A stretch of DNA of 64,000 bases from Neobacillus paridis (GTDB taxonomy: Bacteria > Bacillota > Bacilli > Bacillales > Cytobacillaceae): NCBI RefSeq assembly GCF_016765675.1, contig NZ_JAESWB010000211.1, positions 1 to 64,000 of the forward strand, written 5' to 3'. Positions 7,920 through 16,807 of the stretch are shown here, piece by piece. The position numbers and the translations under genes are program-made. Every line of letters starts with the position of its first letter. The stretch's first letter is position 1. The notes under the pieces are model-generated. The model searched no databases. It was not told the DNA's origin and worked only from the letters and a program-made list of their open reading frames with translations.

Positions 7920-8498
7920 GTGAAAAAACTGGAAATATCGGGTCATGCGGCGATTGGCGGCAGAGTAAAAGCTGAAGAAGTAAGGGTCAAGGGCATCTTG
8001 AAGGTGGCCAAGGACTGTGAAACGGAAATTTTTAAAGCAGAATCACAATTTATCATTGGTGGTTTGTTAAACGCAGAGCATATTGAGATTCAAATTTATG
8101 GTGAGTGTACAGCTAAGGAAATTGGCTACCAAACGATTAAGGTCAAATATGAGTCATTCCATTCAAGCGGCGGCTTTGAGATTAAAGGCCTATTAACCGC
8201 TGAAACTATTAATATTGCCTTAAGGTTCGGAAGCAGTAATGCTGAAGAAATCGGCGGCGGGAAAATTACTGTGAAACGGAAGAAAAACTCGTTGTTCCCG
8301 TTCGGAAAAGAGACTGGATCACTACAGACCAAAGTAATCGAAGGCGATGACATTTACCTGGAAAATACAACAGCGGACATTGTCAGAGGCAATAAAATAA
8401 AAATTGGCCCAGGCTGTATCATTGGAACGGTTGAATACAGGACGGACTTTCAACAAGACCCTGACTCAACAGTCAAAACGGTGTCAGGCACCAAGTAA
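7920..8498 (+). CDS. Bactofilin-like polymer-forming protein (YhbE/YhbF type)
   Basis: A 192-residue beta-rich protein with short repeating units (ISGHAAIGGRVKAEEVRVKG, then GLLNAEHIEIQIYGECTAKE, and so on), the right-handed beta-helix pattern of bactofilins (DUF583). B. subtilis YhbE/YhbF (BacE/BacF) assemble into membrane-associated structures needed for flagellar hook/filament assembly. Only one bactofilin gene is present rather than two. The start is GTG, with a weak RBS inside the end of yhbD, suggesting translational coupling. The last residues (KTVSGTK) are encoded by a GGTGTCAGGCACC element that also occurs upstream of yhbD, so the C-terminus may have been remodelled. Confidence 0.75.
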   Translation: MKKLEISGHAAIGGRVKAEEVRVKGILKVAKDCETEIFKAESQFIIGGLLNAEHIEIQIYGECTAKEIGYQTIKVKYESFHSSGGFEIKGLLTAETINIALRFGSSNAEEIGGGKITVKRKKNSLFPFGKETGSLQTKVIEGDDIYLENTTADIVRGNKIKIGPGCIIGTVEYRTDFQQDPDSTVKTVSGTK

Positions 8499-8512
8499 TT
8501 TTTCATATGTCC

Positions 8513-8568
8513 AGCTCGAGCGTCGAGCAACAAATGGCCGACCCGCTCCTACCTGCGTTAAGGAGCGG
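8513..8568. repeat. Two hairpins downstream of the bactofilin gene
   Basis: GCTCGA-gcg-TCGAGC at 8513-8527 and CCGCTCCT (8543-8550) with AGGAGCGG (8561-8568). The gene before and the gene after converge here, so these may act as terminators, but no T-run follows. Confidence 0.5.
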
Positions 8569-8627
8569 CCCTTGGTGATACGCTGCTTAACGGTTGCTTC
8601 CACATTTCTTGGTGCTTGACATGATAC

Positions 8628-8828
8628 TTATTTTTTCAATTGATCCCTGAATTTGAAGTGAAAGGTGATCATTTTTAATCCTGACCCAATATCGAAGGTA
8701 GCCAAAATGACTAATAGATAGCTGAAAAAGCCCCAGCCGTTGGTCTGTACTTCCGTAATGGCAAAGTAGGTGAAAAGGGCGCCTAATAAAAAATAAATCA
8801 GGCCGGAAAACAAAGGTGAACGTCTCAT
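8628..8828 (-). CDS. ydiK: YdiK family membrane protein (DUF4305)
   Basis: A 66-residue protein with two hydrophobic segments (about residues 6-24 and 33-52) and the YdiK-type opening SPLFSGLIYFLLGALFTYFA. Function unknown. Its ATG overlaps the stop of ydiL (ATGA), so the two are translated together, as in B. subtilis where ydiK and ydiL are neighbours just before groES. Confidence 0.85.
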   Translation of the reverse strand: MRRSPLFSGLIYFLLGALFTYFAITEVQTNGWGFFSYLLVILATFDIGSGLKMITFHFKFRDQLKK

Positions 8829-9544
8829 AAAAATCCTCCGATAAAGTTTTGAATGGACTCAAGATCACGCTGCAATCTTTCAATATCATCGCGATAAACA
8901 GTTTGGACTAATACAACCAAAGTGTTCATCATTACATGTGCAAAGATTGGCACGATAATCCGATTGGTTTTAACATATAGGAACGCAAACGTCAGGCCCA
9001 TTGCCGAATAAAGGATAATATGCTCAGGCTCCATATGCGCCAAAGCAAAGATAACCGAGCTGATAAGTGCTGAAATAATAAAATTAAAACGCCGATAAAG
9101 ACTGCCAAAGATAATTTTGCGAAAGACAATTTCCTCTAAAATCGGGCCAATGATGCTTGTTACAATCATTGCCAGTGGAAAAATATCGATGATGTTCAGG
9201 ATTTGCTGCGTATTTTCGGACCCCATATGAATCCCCAGCAGTTGCTCAATAATCGCAGCGGCATATTGCGAAAACAGTGCCAGGAAAAAGCCAGAAACCG
9301 CCCATATTATCGAGTGACCAATAGAACTGCCTTGGCCTGTCCCCTTTGGACCACGAGCATGGCTGTCTTTTCTTAAAATAAATAAAATAATGATCAGCGC
9401 AAGGGTAAAGCTGATGATGAGCCAAATAGGCAGCGCCATAACCCGGTCGATCTTCAATCCCCTGACAAGCAAAGGCATTCCAATGATGCCCGAAAACTGC
9501 ATCGCGATATATACAATTAAGATAATCCAATATTCCTTCTTCAA
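8825..9544 (-). CDS. ydiL: CPBP family intramembrane metalloprotease (YdiL)
   Basis: A 239-residue integral membrane protein with about seven hydrophobic segments and the CPBP/Abi motifs: GPILEEIVFRKIIFG (EExxxR, about residue 137), FALAHME (about 168) and FAHVMMN (about 205). These supply the glutamates and histidines of an Rce1-like metallo-endopeptidase. The B. subtilis homologue is of unknown substrate; other family members process bacteriocins or anti-sigma factors. First gene of the minus-strand pair with ydiK, divergent from groESL. Confidence 0.87.
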   Translation of the reverse strand: MKKEYWIILIVYIAMQFSGIIGMPLLVRGLKIDRVMALPIWLIISFTLALIIILFILRKDSHARGPKGTGQGSSIGHSIIWAVSGFFLALFSQYAAAIIEQLLGIHMGSENTQQILNIIDIFPLAMIVTSIIGPILEEIVFRKIIFGSLYRRFNFIISALISSVIFALAHMEPEHIILYSAMGLTFAFLYVKTNRIIVPIFAHVMMNTLVVLVQTVYRDDIERLQRDLESIQNFIGGFL

Positions 9545-9800
9545 AAATATAGTCTCCTTTATTATTCCTAAATCACGTTTTTTGCATCACTCTGTACTAT
9601 TTTACCTTTAAAAATCATCCCATTCAATTTTGAGAACTCTTGGATAATTTTTATGTATAGAAAAGGAGGAATTTACCATACTTTATAAGGTGGAAAAAAG
9701 GATTTGATTGGTTAGATTTTTGGGGCTGTATAGTTCATCAATTAAAATACGGTTCACGAAAAAACACTCATATTTTTCTTTAAAATTTTGTGCATCAGAC

Positions 9801-9829
9801 TTGCAAAAGACTTTTAGATTCATTATTAT
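9801..9829 (+). promoter_or_regulatory. Sigma-A promoter of groESL
   Basis: TTGCAA (9801-9806), a 17-base spacer, then TATTAT (9824-9829). The CIRCE operator begins eleven bases after the -10, so the HrcA site covers the transcription start. The rest of 9545-9800 shows no gene; it includes an aaaggagga at about 9660 with no start codon following it. Confidence 0.75.
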
Positions 9830-9839
9830 AATAATTGTG

Positions 9840-9866
9840 TTAGCACTCATTGATGTCGAGTGCTAA
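9840..9866. promoter_or_regulatory. CIRCE operator (HrcA site)
   Basis: Perfect consensus inverted repeat TTAGCACTC-N9-GAGTGCTAA, 39 bases upstream of groES. HrcA binds this site and is itself activated by GroEL, so the operon is heat-induced. hrcA is not in the window. Confidence 0.97.
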
Positions 9867-9905
9867 TAATTGACTGAAAACACATATTTGAGGAGGTTGT
9901 TTTAA

Positions 9906-10190
9906 GTGTTAAAACCATTAGGTGATCGCATTATCATCCAACAAGTCGAAACTGAAGAAAAAACTGCCAGCGGTATCGTATTACCGGATTCAGCAAAAGA
10001 AAAGCCGCAGGAAGGAAAAGTGGTAGCTGTAGGTACTGGCCGTGTTCTTGACAATGGAGAACGCGTAGCACTTGAAGTTTCTGAGGGCGATCGGATTATC
10101 TTCTCAAAATACGCCGGTACTGAAGTCAAGTACGAAGGTACTGAATACTTAATTTTACGTGAAAGTGACATCTTGGCTATCATCGACTAA
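9906..10190 (+). CDS. groES: Co-chaperonin GroES
   Basis: Lid of the GroEL chaperonin, 94 residues. It starts [11 protein letters not shown], carries the mobile loop [19 protein letters not shown] (about 17-35) and ends [14 protein letters not shown]. The start is GTG at 9906, with aggagg eight bases upstream. It is 49 bases ahead of groEL under the CIRCE-controlled promoter. Confidence 0.98.
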   Translation: MLKPLGDRIIIQQVETEEKTASGIVLPDSAKEKPQEGKVVAVGTGRVLDNGERVALEVSEGDRIIFSKYAGTEVKYEGTEYLILRESDILAIID

Positions 10191-10236
10191 TAAGAAAAAA
10201 TCAGTAAACTTTTTAAACATATGAGGAGGTTTTTGA

Positions 10237-11865
<1,629 letters not shown>

Positions 11866-11936
11866 TCTGCCCCTCGAACCCTTGAAAAATAAGGATTTGT
11901 TGGTAAGATAAGAGTGGTTTGCTAACATAGAGGAAA

Positions 11937-12122
11937 TTAACGGAGGCTTCTCATGAGTTCACCGAACTTTTGAGAGGCTTCTTTTTTCATTTCTTGGGTT
12001 ACGTGGAGATAAACATTCTTTGTAACTTGGTCGTCGGTATGACCCAGCCGATCCATGATTTGTTCGAGAGAGACACCTGCCTGAGGTATATGAGTAGAAT
12101 TTCTGATAAAATGGAAATAAGA
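11937..12122 (-). pseudogene. 3' remnant of a phage-type tyrosine recombinase
   Basis: The minus strand encodes the C-terminal end of an integrase: AGVSLEQIMDRLGH, then TKNVYLHVTQEMKKEASQKF and GELMRSL, with the catalytic Tyr in NVYLHV. The FRHTH box is distorted (FIRNSTH) and nothing upstream resembles the catalytic or DNA-binding domains. It is a truncated relic lying tail-to-tail with groEL, marking an old integration site. An open frame continues to 12179 but shows no further homology. Confidence 0.85.
11943..11987 (+). terminator. groESL terminator formed by the integrase relic
   Basis: GAGGCTTCTCA (11943-11953) pairs with TGAGAGGCTTC (11971-11981) and is followed by six T. The same bases, read on the minus strand, are the last integrase codons. 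Closely similar hairpins close two other genes at 28661 and 35412. Confidence 0.75.
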
Positions 12123-12151
12123 AGTTATTATTCGCAAAGGGGGAGTATTAA

Positions 12152-12409
12152 ATGTTATGGGAACAAGTTCGAAAAGCATATCCGGATAAATGGGTTGTCA
12201 TTGAAGCCATTGCAGCGCACTCGGAGAGTAAGTTTCGGATAGTAGATGATATAGCTGTAATAGATTCTTTTGATGACTCAATGGACGCATTCCGTCGGCA
12301 TCATGAATTACACAAGCAAAAGCCCAACCGTGAACTTTATTTTTTCCATACTTCTAGAGAAGATCTCGAGATACGCGAGAAAAAATGGACAGGACTTAGA
12401 AAAATATGA
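12152..12409 (+). CDS. Hypothetical protein paired with retropepsin-like gene
   Basis: An 85-residue charged protein that I do not recognise by name (opening LWEQVRKAYPDKWVVIEAI, with a central DSMDAFRRHHELHKQ). There is no signal peptide or membrane segment. SD aaaggggga is well placed. Its stop overlaps the start of the aspartic-protease-like gene (ATGA), so the two are coupled. The pair lies between two integrase relics and is probably horizontally acquired. In other bacteria a short protein of this type often precedes a retropepsin-like gene, from memory. Confidence 0.7.
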   Translation: MLWEQVRKAYPDKWVVIEAIAAHSESKFRIVDDIAVIDSFDDSMDAFRRHHELHKQKPNRELYFFHTSREDLEIREKKWTGLRKI

Positions 12410-12792
12410 TTAAGATAAAAGAACTATCAGAGTTACCATTTATAGAGGCTACTGTAACATTTCGTGGTCAAAGCTTGAAATTAGAAAATGTTTTACTTGA
12501 TACTGGCTCTGCTGGAACCATCTTTAATGTGAATAAACTTGAAGAAATAGGGGTAAAACCAGAAGCGAATGATGTAACACAAACCATTCAAGGAGTCGTT
12601 GGACTTGAGTTTGTTTATATAAAAAATATAGATCAAATCTCTATTCATGATGAAATAGCAATCCAAAACTTCAATGTTGAATTGGGTTCAATGGATTACG
12701 GTCTTGAGATTGATGGTATTATCGGATACAATTTCATGAAGGAAGTCGGCCTTATTATTGACTTGCAAAGACTTACCATATCTATAAAGTAG
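12406..12792 (+). CDS. Retropepsin-like aspartic protease
   Basis: A 128-residue protein with the single-domain aspartic protease pattern: VLLDTGSAGTIFN (about 29-41, catalytic DTGS) and the flap/second-half motif IDGIIGYNFM (about 101-110, the DxxIG variant). There is no signal peptide, so it is cytoplasmic. Retropepsin-like proteins act as homodimers; the substrate is unknown. Translationally coupled to the 85-residue gene before it. Confidence 0.8.
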   Translation: MIKIKELSELPFIEATVTFRGQSLKLENVLLDTGSAGTIFNVNKLEEIGVKPEANDVTQTIQGVVGLEFVYIKNIDQISIHDEIAIQNFNVELGSMDYGLEIDGIIGYNFMKEVGLIIDLQRLTISIK

Positions 12793-12908
12793 GTCCTCTT
12801 GTTAGGAGACATTTTATTTTGTCCTTATTCCATTTAAGGATTTCGTTTACACAACAGTAACATTTTGTGGGTCTATGTACTTGAAAACAATTATTGCTTT
12901 CAAGTTTA

Positions 12909-13160
12909 TTACTTTCTGTAGCTGCGAATTAAAGCGCTAAATTGGTCAGAGGCATTTTTTCTTCTATACTCTGTTCCCTGAAGATAAATTCTTCTAGTTA
13001 TTAAATCGTCCTGGCCTAACCGATCCATAATCTCATCTATAGCTATTCCTGCCTGTGCAAGAAGAAAAGTGTGAGTATGGCGAAAGGAGTGTGGAGTAAG
13101 TGTTGGATTTAACTCACTAAGCTTTAATAACCTAGCCATTCTATTTCGCACAAATTTCAT
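12909..13160 (-). pseudogene. Truncated tyrosine recombinase (C-terminal domain only)
   Basis: The 83-residue frame has LTPHSFRHTHTFLLAQAGI (the RxxH box), EIMDRLGQDD and the Tyr region RRIYLQGTEYRRK, that is, the end of an integrase catalytic domain. The N-terminal SAM-like domain and first catalytic Arg are missing. It begins where the TPR gene breaks off (about 13141-13160), so this is a recombination scar. A hairpin (acttgaaa/tttcaagt, 12879-12905) lies just beyond its end. Confidence 0.8.
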
Positions 13161-13533
13161 TAGTGTCTTTAATATTTAAACTATATAAAGTAAGAGACTT
13201 AAAAATCTTTAAGGGATGATAATCTGGGAATAAATACTGTCCTTTAGTAAGTACATCTAGGGATTTTTGATTATAACCTAATACTTTATACGTACTGCCT
13301 AAACATACATACGCATCTTTTAAAAGCTCATCTGGTAACCCTATCTGTATAGCCCTTTCGTAAAAAACAAGTGCCTTCTCTTCTAACCCCATAGCATCAT
13401 GAGTTTGACCGCATTGAAAATTAATTTCAGCGTTCATTGGATGATCGTGGACTAGTTCAAGGAAAAGCAATTTTGATTTCTCCAATTCTCCTTCAGACCT
13501 GAGCTTCAATGCAAACTCCAACTTCTCTTTCAT
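13141..13533 (-). CDS. Tetratricopeptide repeat protein, apparently truncated
   Basis: A 130-residue protein with about three TPR motifs (LEFALKLRSEGELEKSKLLF; AEINFQCGQTHDAMGLEEKA; DAYVCLGSTYKVLGYNQKSL). From memory, B. cereus-group homologues continue for about 30 further residues. Here the frame runs into the integrase fragment after SLNIKDTNEICAK, so the C-terminus appears lost. SD and ATG are normal. It probably mediates a protein contact; function unknown. Confidence 0.7.
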   Translation of the reverse strand: MKEKLEFALKLRSEGELEKSKLLFLELVHDHPMNAEINFQCGQTHDAMGLEEKALVFYERAIQIGLPDELLKDAYVCLGSTYKVLGYNQKSLDVLTKGQYLFPDYHPLKIFKSLTLYSLNIKDTNEICAK

Positions 13534-13568
13534 ATTTCCAACTCCTGTCTAAAAGTTAATAGTTTTAA

Positions 13569-14006
13569 TCATAAAGGCAAACTCATAGAAACTGTTCTAA
13601 CAGTAAAGCCCAGTTTCTCGTATAATTTAATAGCTTTGTTTCCTGCAAAAGCACTTAGACGTACTTCAGAGTATCCATCTTGCTTTAAATGGTCAATCGC
13701 TGATTTCATTAAACGTCTAGAAATTCCATGTCCTCTGAATTCTTCTATAACAAATAGTTCATAAATAAACCCATTCAATTTATCGGTGAACTGGTCTTTA
13801 CTTTCCCCTAAAAGAATCCAGCCCATTAATTTATCTCCTTCTGCTGCTATTAAGTAATAGCTTCCCTTATTCAGTAATGGTTTAACTAGTTGTTCGACTT
13901 TTTCATTAGTAGGTCTTACTTCACCTAATGTACCATCAAAAATTGCTTCTGGAGAAAGTGTCAAAATCTTTTTAAGTTCCGAATCGGTAGGTTTTCGAAT
14001 ATCCAT
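13569..14006 (-). CDS. GNAT family N-acetyltransferase
   Basis: 145 residues with the acetyl-CoA loop RGHGISRRLM after the strand IYELFVIEE, and the C-terminal block NKAIKLYEKLGF of GNAT proteins. Substrate unknown. An in-frame TTG exists at 14027; the ATG at 14006 with aaagga twelve bases upstream is preferred. A perfect 16-bp palindrome, AATATTGTACAATATT, lies 33 bases upstream of the start and could be an operator. Confidence 0.8.
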   Translation of the reverse strand: MDIRKPTDSELKKILTLSPEAIFDGTLGEVRPTNEKVEQLVKPLLNKGSYYLIAAEGDKLMGWILLGESKDQFTDKLNGFIYELFVIEEFRGHGISRRLMKSAIDHLKQDGYSEVRLSAFAGNKAIKLYEKLGFTVRTVSMSLPL

Positions 14007-14038
14007 TAATTTTATCAGTCCTTTCAATATTCATTACC

Positions 14039-14054
14039 AATATTGTACAATATT
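14039..14054. promoter_or_regulatory. Perfect 16-bp palindrome upstream of the GNAT gene
   Basis: AATATTGTACAATATT is fully self-complementary. It lies in the promoter area of the minus-strand GNAT gene, consistent with an operator for a dimeric repressor. Confidence 0.4.
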
Positions 14055-14091
14055 CTAGACAATATATTCCGCAATCTTACTCAACCAAAAT

Positions 14092-14176
14092 GTCCAATTC
14101 AAAAGAACGCCCTTCATAGGCGCCATATTGTTAAAGATTAAAGGGGGACTGACCCCTTATTTTAAGTTAATTGGAC
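14092..14176. repeat. Compact palindromic element
   Basis: The stretch is bounded by GTCCAATT (14092-14099) and AATTGGAC (14169-14176) and contains two hairpins: CGCC-cttcata-GGCG, and AAGGGG-gactga-CCCCTT (14141-14158). The nested symmetry resembles a small non-autonomous repeat. The remainder of 14028-14344 holds only the promoter and leader of the next gene. Confidence 0.4.
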
Positions 14177-14344
14177 TAATTAGAAAGCCCCTTAAAAAGT
14201 AGTTGACCCAGTTTCATGTGTTTAATTTAAGCGTATGCGTGATACAATGGAAAAAATAAATATGAAATGAAAAAGATGACCAGTAAGGAGTTACTGTGGC
14301 TTTTGATGTTGTCAGGGGTGGACTCTGTGTGAAGGGAGTATAAA

Positions 14345-15481
14345 ATGGTAGTAAATAAAAACAAAAATCAAACGAATAAAATCATAGGAATAGCTTCATT
14401 AAAGGAAGGACTATCCACATTAAAAATGGCAGATCTTCAAGACATCCGAAAAAAACAGCAAATTAAAAATATAAGCTCCTTGAAAAAGGCGGAGTTAATT
14501 GAATATTTGGCGGAGGCAATCCCGTTTCTTCTAAGAATTATTATCAGCGGATTCGATGAGCGACGATTGTTTTTAATAAAAAATATCATAGCTAATAATG
14601 GAGTGATTAGTGCAAAAAATGTAGAAATCGAGGAGATGGAGTATTTCCATAAAACTGGTTTTATGTTTACTGGGTTTCGGAATGGTGATCCGATCGTTAT
14701 GATTCCTTTGGAATTATTGCCTTCTCTAGGAGAGATCGTTCAAGACGAAACGATACTTGCGAATGTTTTGCGGAATACGGAATGGATTAAGATCACCCGC
14801 GGATTACTCTATTATTATGGAACAGTGCCGCATGACAAGCTAGTGGATTTGGTTGAGAAATATATGCCCATTCGCCCAGATTACCTTGCCTTCAATTATG
14901 CTATTTTTGATGCGATGGAATACTACCAGGAAATTTACATTGACAGGTACGGCTATTCTTACTGGGAAGTGCTAGACCCTTTAGTTGTTTTAGAGGAGCA
15001 GGCATCTAGAAAGAACCTGGACTACTATCCATTCACGAAGAAACAGCTGCTTGAAGCAGGTGAAACGGACTTTGTGGAGCATCCAAAGGGTTATTCTCAA
15101 CTTGTGTCGCTATTTACGCAGGAGTATCGGATGCCAAAACAAGAGGCGACGGAGCTTGTTGAGGATTTTGTTATCCACGTGAAATTAGGTCATCAGCCTA
15201 GTCAGCTTCTTCAATATTTGCAGACGCAACTGACATTCGAAAGTTTAGAAGCTGTCCAGAGACTAATGGATGCTCTTGTTCTTCTTATGAATAATACGAG
15301 GCAATGGTATTTAAAGGGATATACTTCAGAAGAGCTATTCAAGCAGGAGAAGAACGCATTACGGCTCTTGCCCAATAAAAAAAGAGAGGTCATTAGTTTC
15401 CAAACTGGTCAAAAGGTTGGCAGAAATGACCCTTGTCCATGTGGGAGCGGGAAAAAATTTAAGAAATGTTGTGGGAATTGA
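14345..15481 (+). CDS. SEC-C metal-binding domain protein
   Basis: A 378-residue protein ending in a SEC-C zinc motif ([19 protein letters not shown], residues ~358-376, CxC...CC), as at the SecA C-terminus and in YecA-type proteins. The rest is helical; residues ~20-55 resemble a SAP/Rho-N-like KKAELIEYL segment and the middle is rich in Y and E. I do not recognise a function; such proteins are often found in accessory or defence regions. SD gaaggga, ATG start. An extended -10 (TGATACAAT, about 14240) lies upstream. Confidence 0.8.
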   Translation: MVVNKNKNQTNKIIGIASLKEGLSTLKMADLQDIRKKQQIKNISSLKKAELIEYLAEAIPFLLRIIISGFDERRLFLIKNIIANNGVISAKNVEIEEMEYFHKTGFMFTGFRNGDPIVMIPLELLPSLGEIVQDETILANVLRNTEWIKITRGLLYYYGTVPHDKLVDLVEKYMPIRPDYLAFNYAIFDAMEYYQEIYIDRYGYSYWEVLDPLVVLEEQASRKNLDYYPFTKKQLLEAGETDFVEHPKGYSQLVSLFTQEYRMPKQEATELVEDFVIHVKLGHQPSQLLQYLQTQLTFESLEAVQRLMDALVLLMNNTRQWYLKGYTSEELFKQEKNALRLLPNKKREVISFQTGQKVGRNDPCPCGSGKKFKKCCGN

Positions 15482-15707
15482 AAATCTAGACGTAAAAAAT
15501 GCTAAAAGTTTTTGCTTTTGGAAAGTTGAGAAGAGGCAGACCAAAAAAATGTAGGCAAAATCAAAGATGTTTTGTTCCAAAAGTCAATATTTTCTTAGTG
15601 GGACGGACAAAAGGATATTATACATGAAGTTAATATTGCAGAATATCTTTCACAATTTATGGTCTTTAAAACACAGTTTGATGTTAATGAAATGGAGGTA
15701 GTGAACG

Positions 15708-16106
15708 ATGGACCCATTGAAGGAAATACGCTGGAAACAGCGATTTGAAAACTTTGAAAAGTCATTTAAGCTATTAGAAAAATATTCACAGCAAGAGATT
15801 CAAACGGAATTAGAACGGGCAGGAATCATTCAATTTTTTGAAATGACGTTTGAATTAGCTTGGAAGGTACTTAAAGATTATTTAGAGGCACAAGGATATG
15901 AAGTGAAAAGCCCAAGAGACACGATTAAGCTGGCTTTTCAGATAGGATTATTAGAGGATGGTCATGTTTGGATTGATGCTCTTTCAAGCAGGAATTTAAC
16001 CTCTCACACATATGATGAAGCTGTGGCGGAAAAGCTGATAGGAGATATCAGGAAGCTTTATTACCCAGCTCTGAAAGCTATATATCAAAAACTGTTAGAG
16101 GGATGA
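15708..16106 (+). CDS. hepT: HEPN-type toxin / nucleotidyltransferase substrate-binding protein (HepT/HI0074 family)
   Basis: A 132-residue all-helical protein of the HI0074 family. It carries RNLTSHTY at about 104-111, which fits the HepT RNase motif RX4HXY. In the type VII HepT-MntA systems, the partner nucleotidyltransferase AMPylates the Tyr of this motif and silences the RNase. The stop overlaps the start of the MNT gene (TGA/ATG), the toxin-first order seen in such pairs. The SD atggaggta and ATG are good. Some HI0074 proteins are annotated only as substrate-binding subunits, so toxicity is inferred. Confidence 0.8.
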   Translation: MDPLKEIRWKQRFENFEKSFKLLEKYSQQEIQTELERAGIIQFFEMTFELAWKVLKDYLEAQGYEVKSPRDTIKLAFQIGLLEDGHVWIDALSSRNLTSHTYDEAVAEKLIGDIRKLYYPALKAIYQKLLEG

Positions 16107-16420
16107 TGCAAATGTTTGGTTTATTAGAGCGGGATTTGGAATTTTTACTTAAAGCTTTTTCTAGTTTTAAAGAAGTGGAGAAAGCAGTGCTTTTTGGAAG
16201 TAGGGCAATGGGAAATTATAAAAAGGGATCTGATGTGGATATCGCCATTATTGGTGAAGATGTAACTAGGAAAACATTATACGGTCTCTATGATCTTTTA
16301 AATGAAGAATATCCGCTTCCTTATTTCTTTGATATTCTAATTTATGACGAGATTTCGAATCCGAAATTACGCGAACATATTGAAAGTGTTGGTCAAGTCA
16401 TTTATCAAAGAAAAGAATAG
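16103..16420 (+). CDS. mntA: Minimal nucleotidyltransferase (MntA/HI0073 family antitoxin)
   Basis: A 105-residue nucleotidyltransferase-fold protein. The active-site block LFGSRAMGNYKKGSDVDIAI (about 32-51) gives GS-X10-DXD, exactly the MntA catalytic motif that AMPylates HepT-type toxins. It overlaps the HEPN gene by four bases. In-frame ATGs at 16103, 16106 and 16112 leave the exact start open. It is the likely antitoxin of the pair. Confidence 0.82.
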   Translation: MMQMFGLLERDLEFLLKAFSSFKEVEKAVLFGSRAMGNYKKGSDVDIAIIGEDVTRKTLYGLYDLLNEEYPLPYFFDILIYDEISNPKLREHIESVGQVIYQRKE

Positions 16421-16747
16421 GTAAACACAACTATATCTGAGCTAAAAAGTCTGGCAGCACGTTTTAAGTCACATTGAGCAAGGTTAGATGCGAAACGTCA
16501 TATAGAGGCATATGATAATGCCGAATCATATTGGTTTGAGAGAGAGAAAGATGAATTGATTATTACGAACTTTGATGAATATGATGAAAAGCAAGCTTGG
16601 AAAGAATCAATAGGGTTAATGGAATTTAAACATGCTTTTGTTAAAGAAGTCTTAAATTATTTGGAAAAATTAGTCCATCGTTTCCCTGAAGCTATTAGTA
16701 GTGAATCATACTCACTTATGAAGGATTCTTTAAATAAATTAGTTTGA
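16421..16747 (+). pseudogene. Gene broken by an in-frame TGA, unknown family
   Basis: Directly after mntA one frame reads TISELKSLAARFKSH, a TGA at 16475-16477, then ARLDAKRHIEAYDNAESYWF and on to NKLV at 16744. The reading is protein-like on both sides of the stop, and a single TGG to TGA change would explain it. No ATG precedes the first part. The distal part could still be made from a TTG at 16556 (63 residues). It may be a degraded third component of the toxin-antitoxin locus. Confidence 0.6.
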
Positions 16748-16754
16748 TTAAAAG

Positions 16755-16806
16755 AGGCTGACCCAAAAGGTCGTTAAAAACGATTTTTTAGGGTCCAGCC
16801 TTTTTC
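16755..16806. terminator. Bidirectional terminator between the HEPN/MNT locus and araR
   Basis: AGGCTG-ACCC (16755-16764) pairs with GGGT-c-CAGCCT (16791-16801), with tttttcttt following on the plus strand and an a-run on the other side. The two flanking units converge here. Confidence 0.75.
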
Positions 16807-16807
16807 T

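Noticed and set aside
15598..15747. Protein-like frame (DIIHEVNIAEYLSQF onward) overlapping the start of the HEPN gene
   Set aside because: It lacks a start codon with an RBS, is short, and its distal part is an alternative frame of the HEPN gene; it may be a relic, but support is too thin for a feature.
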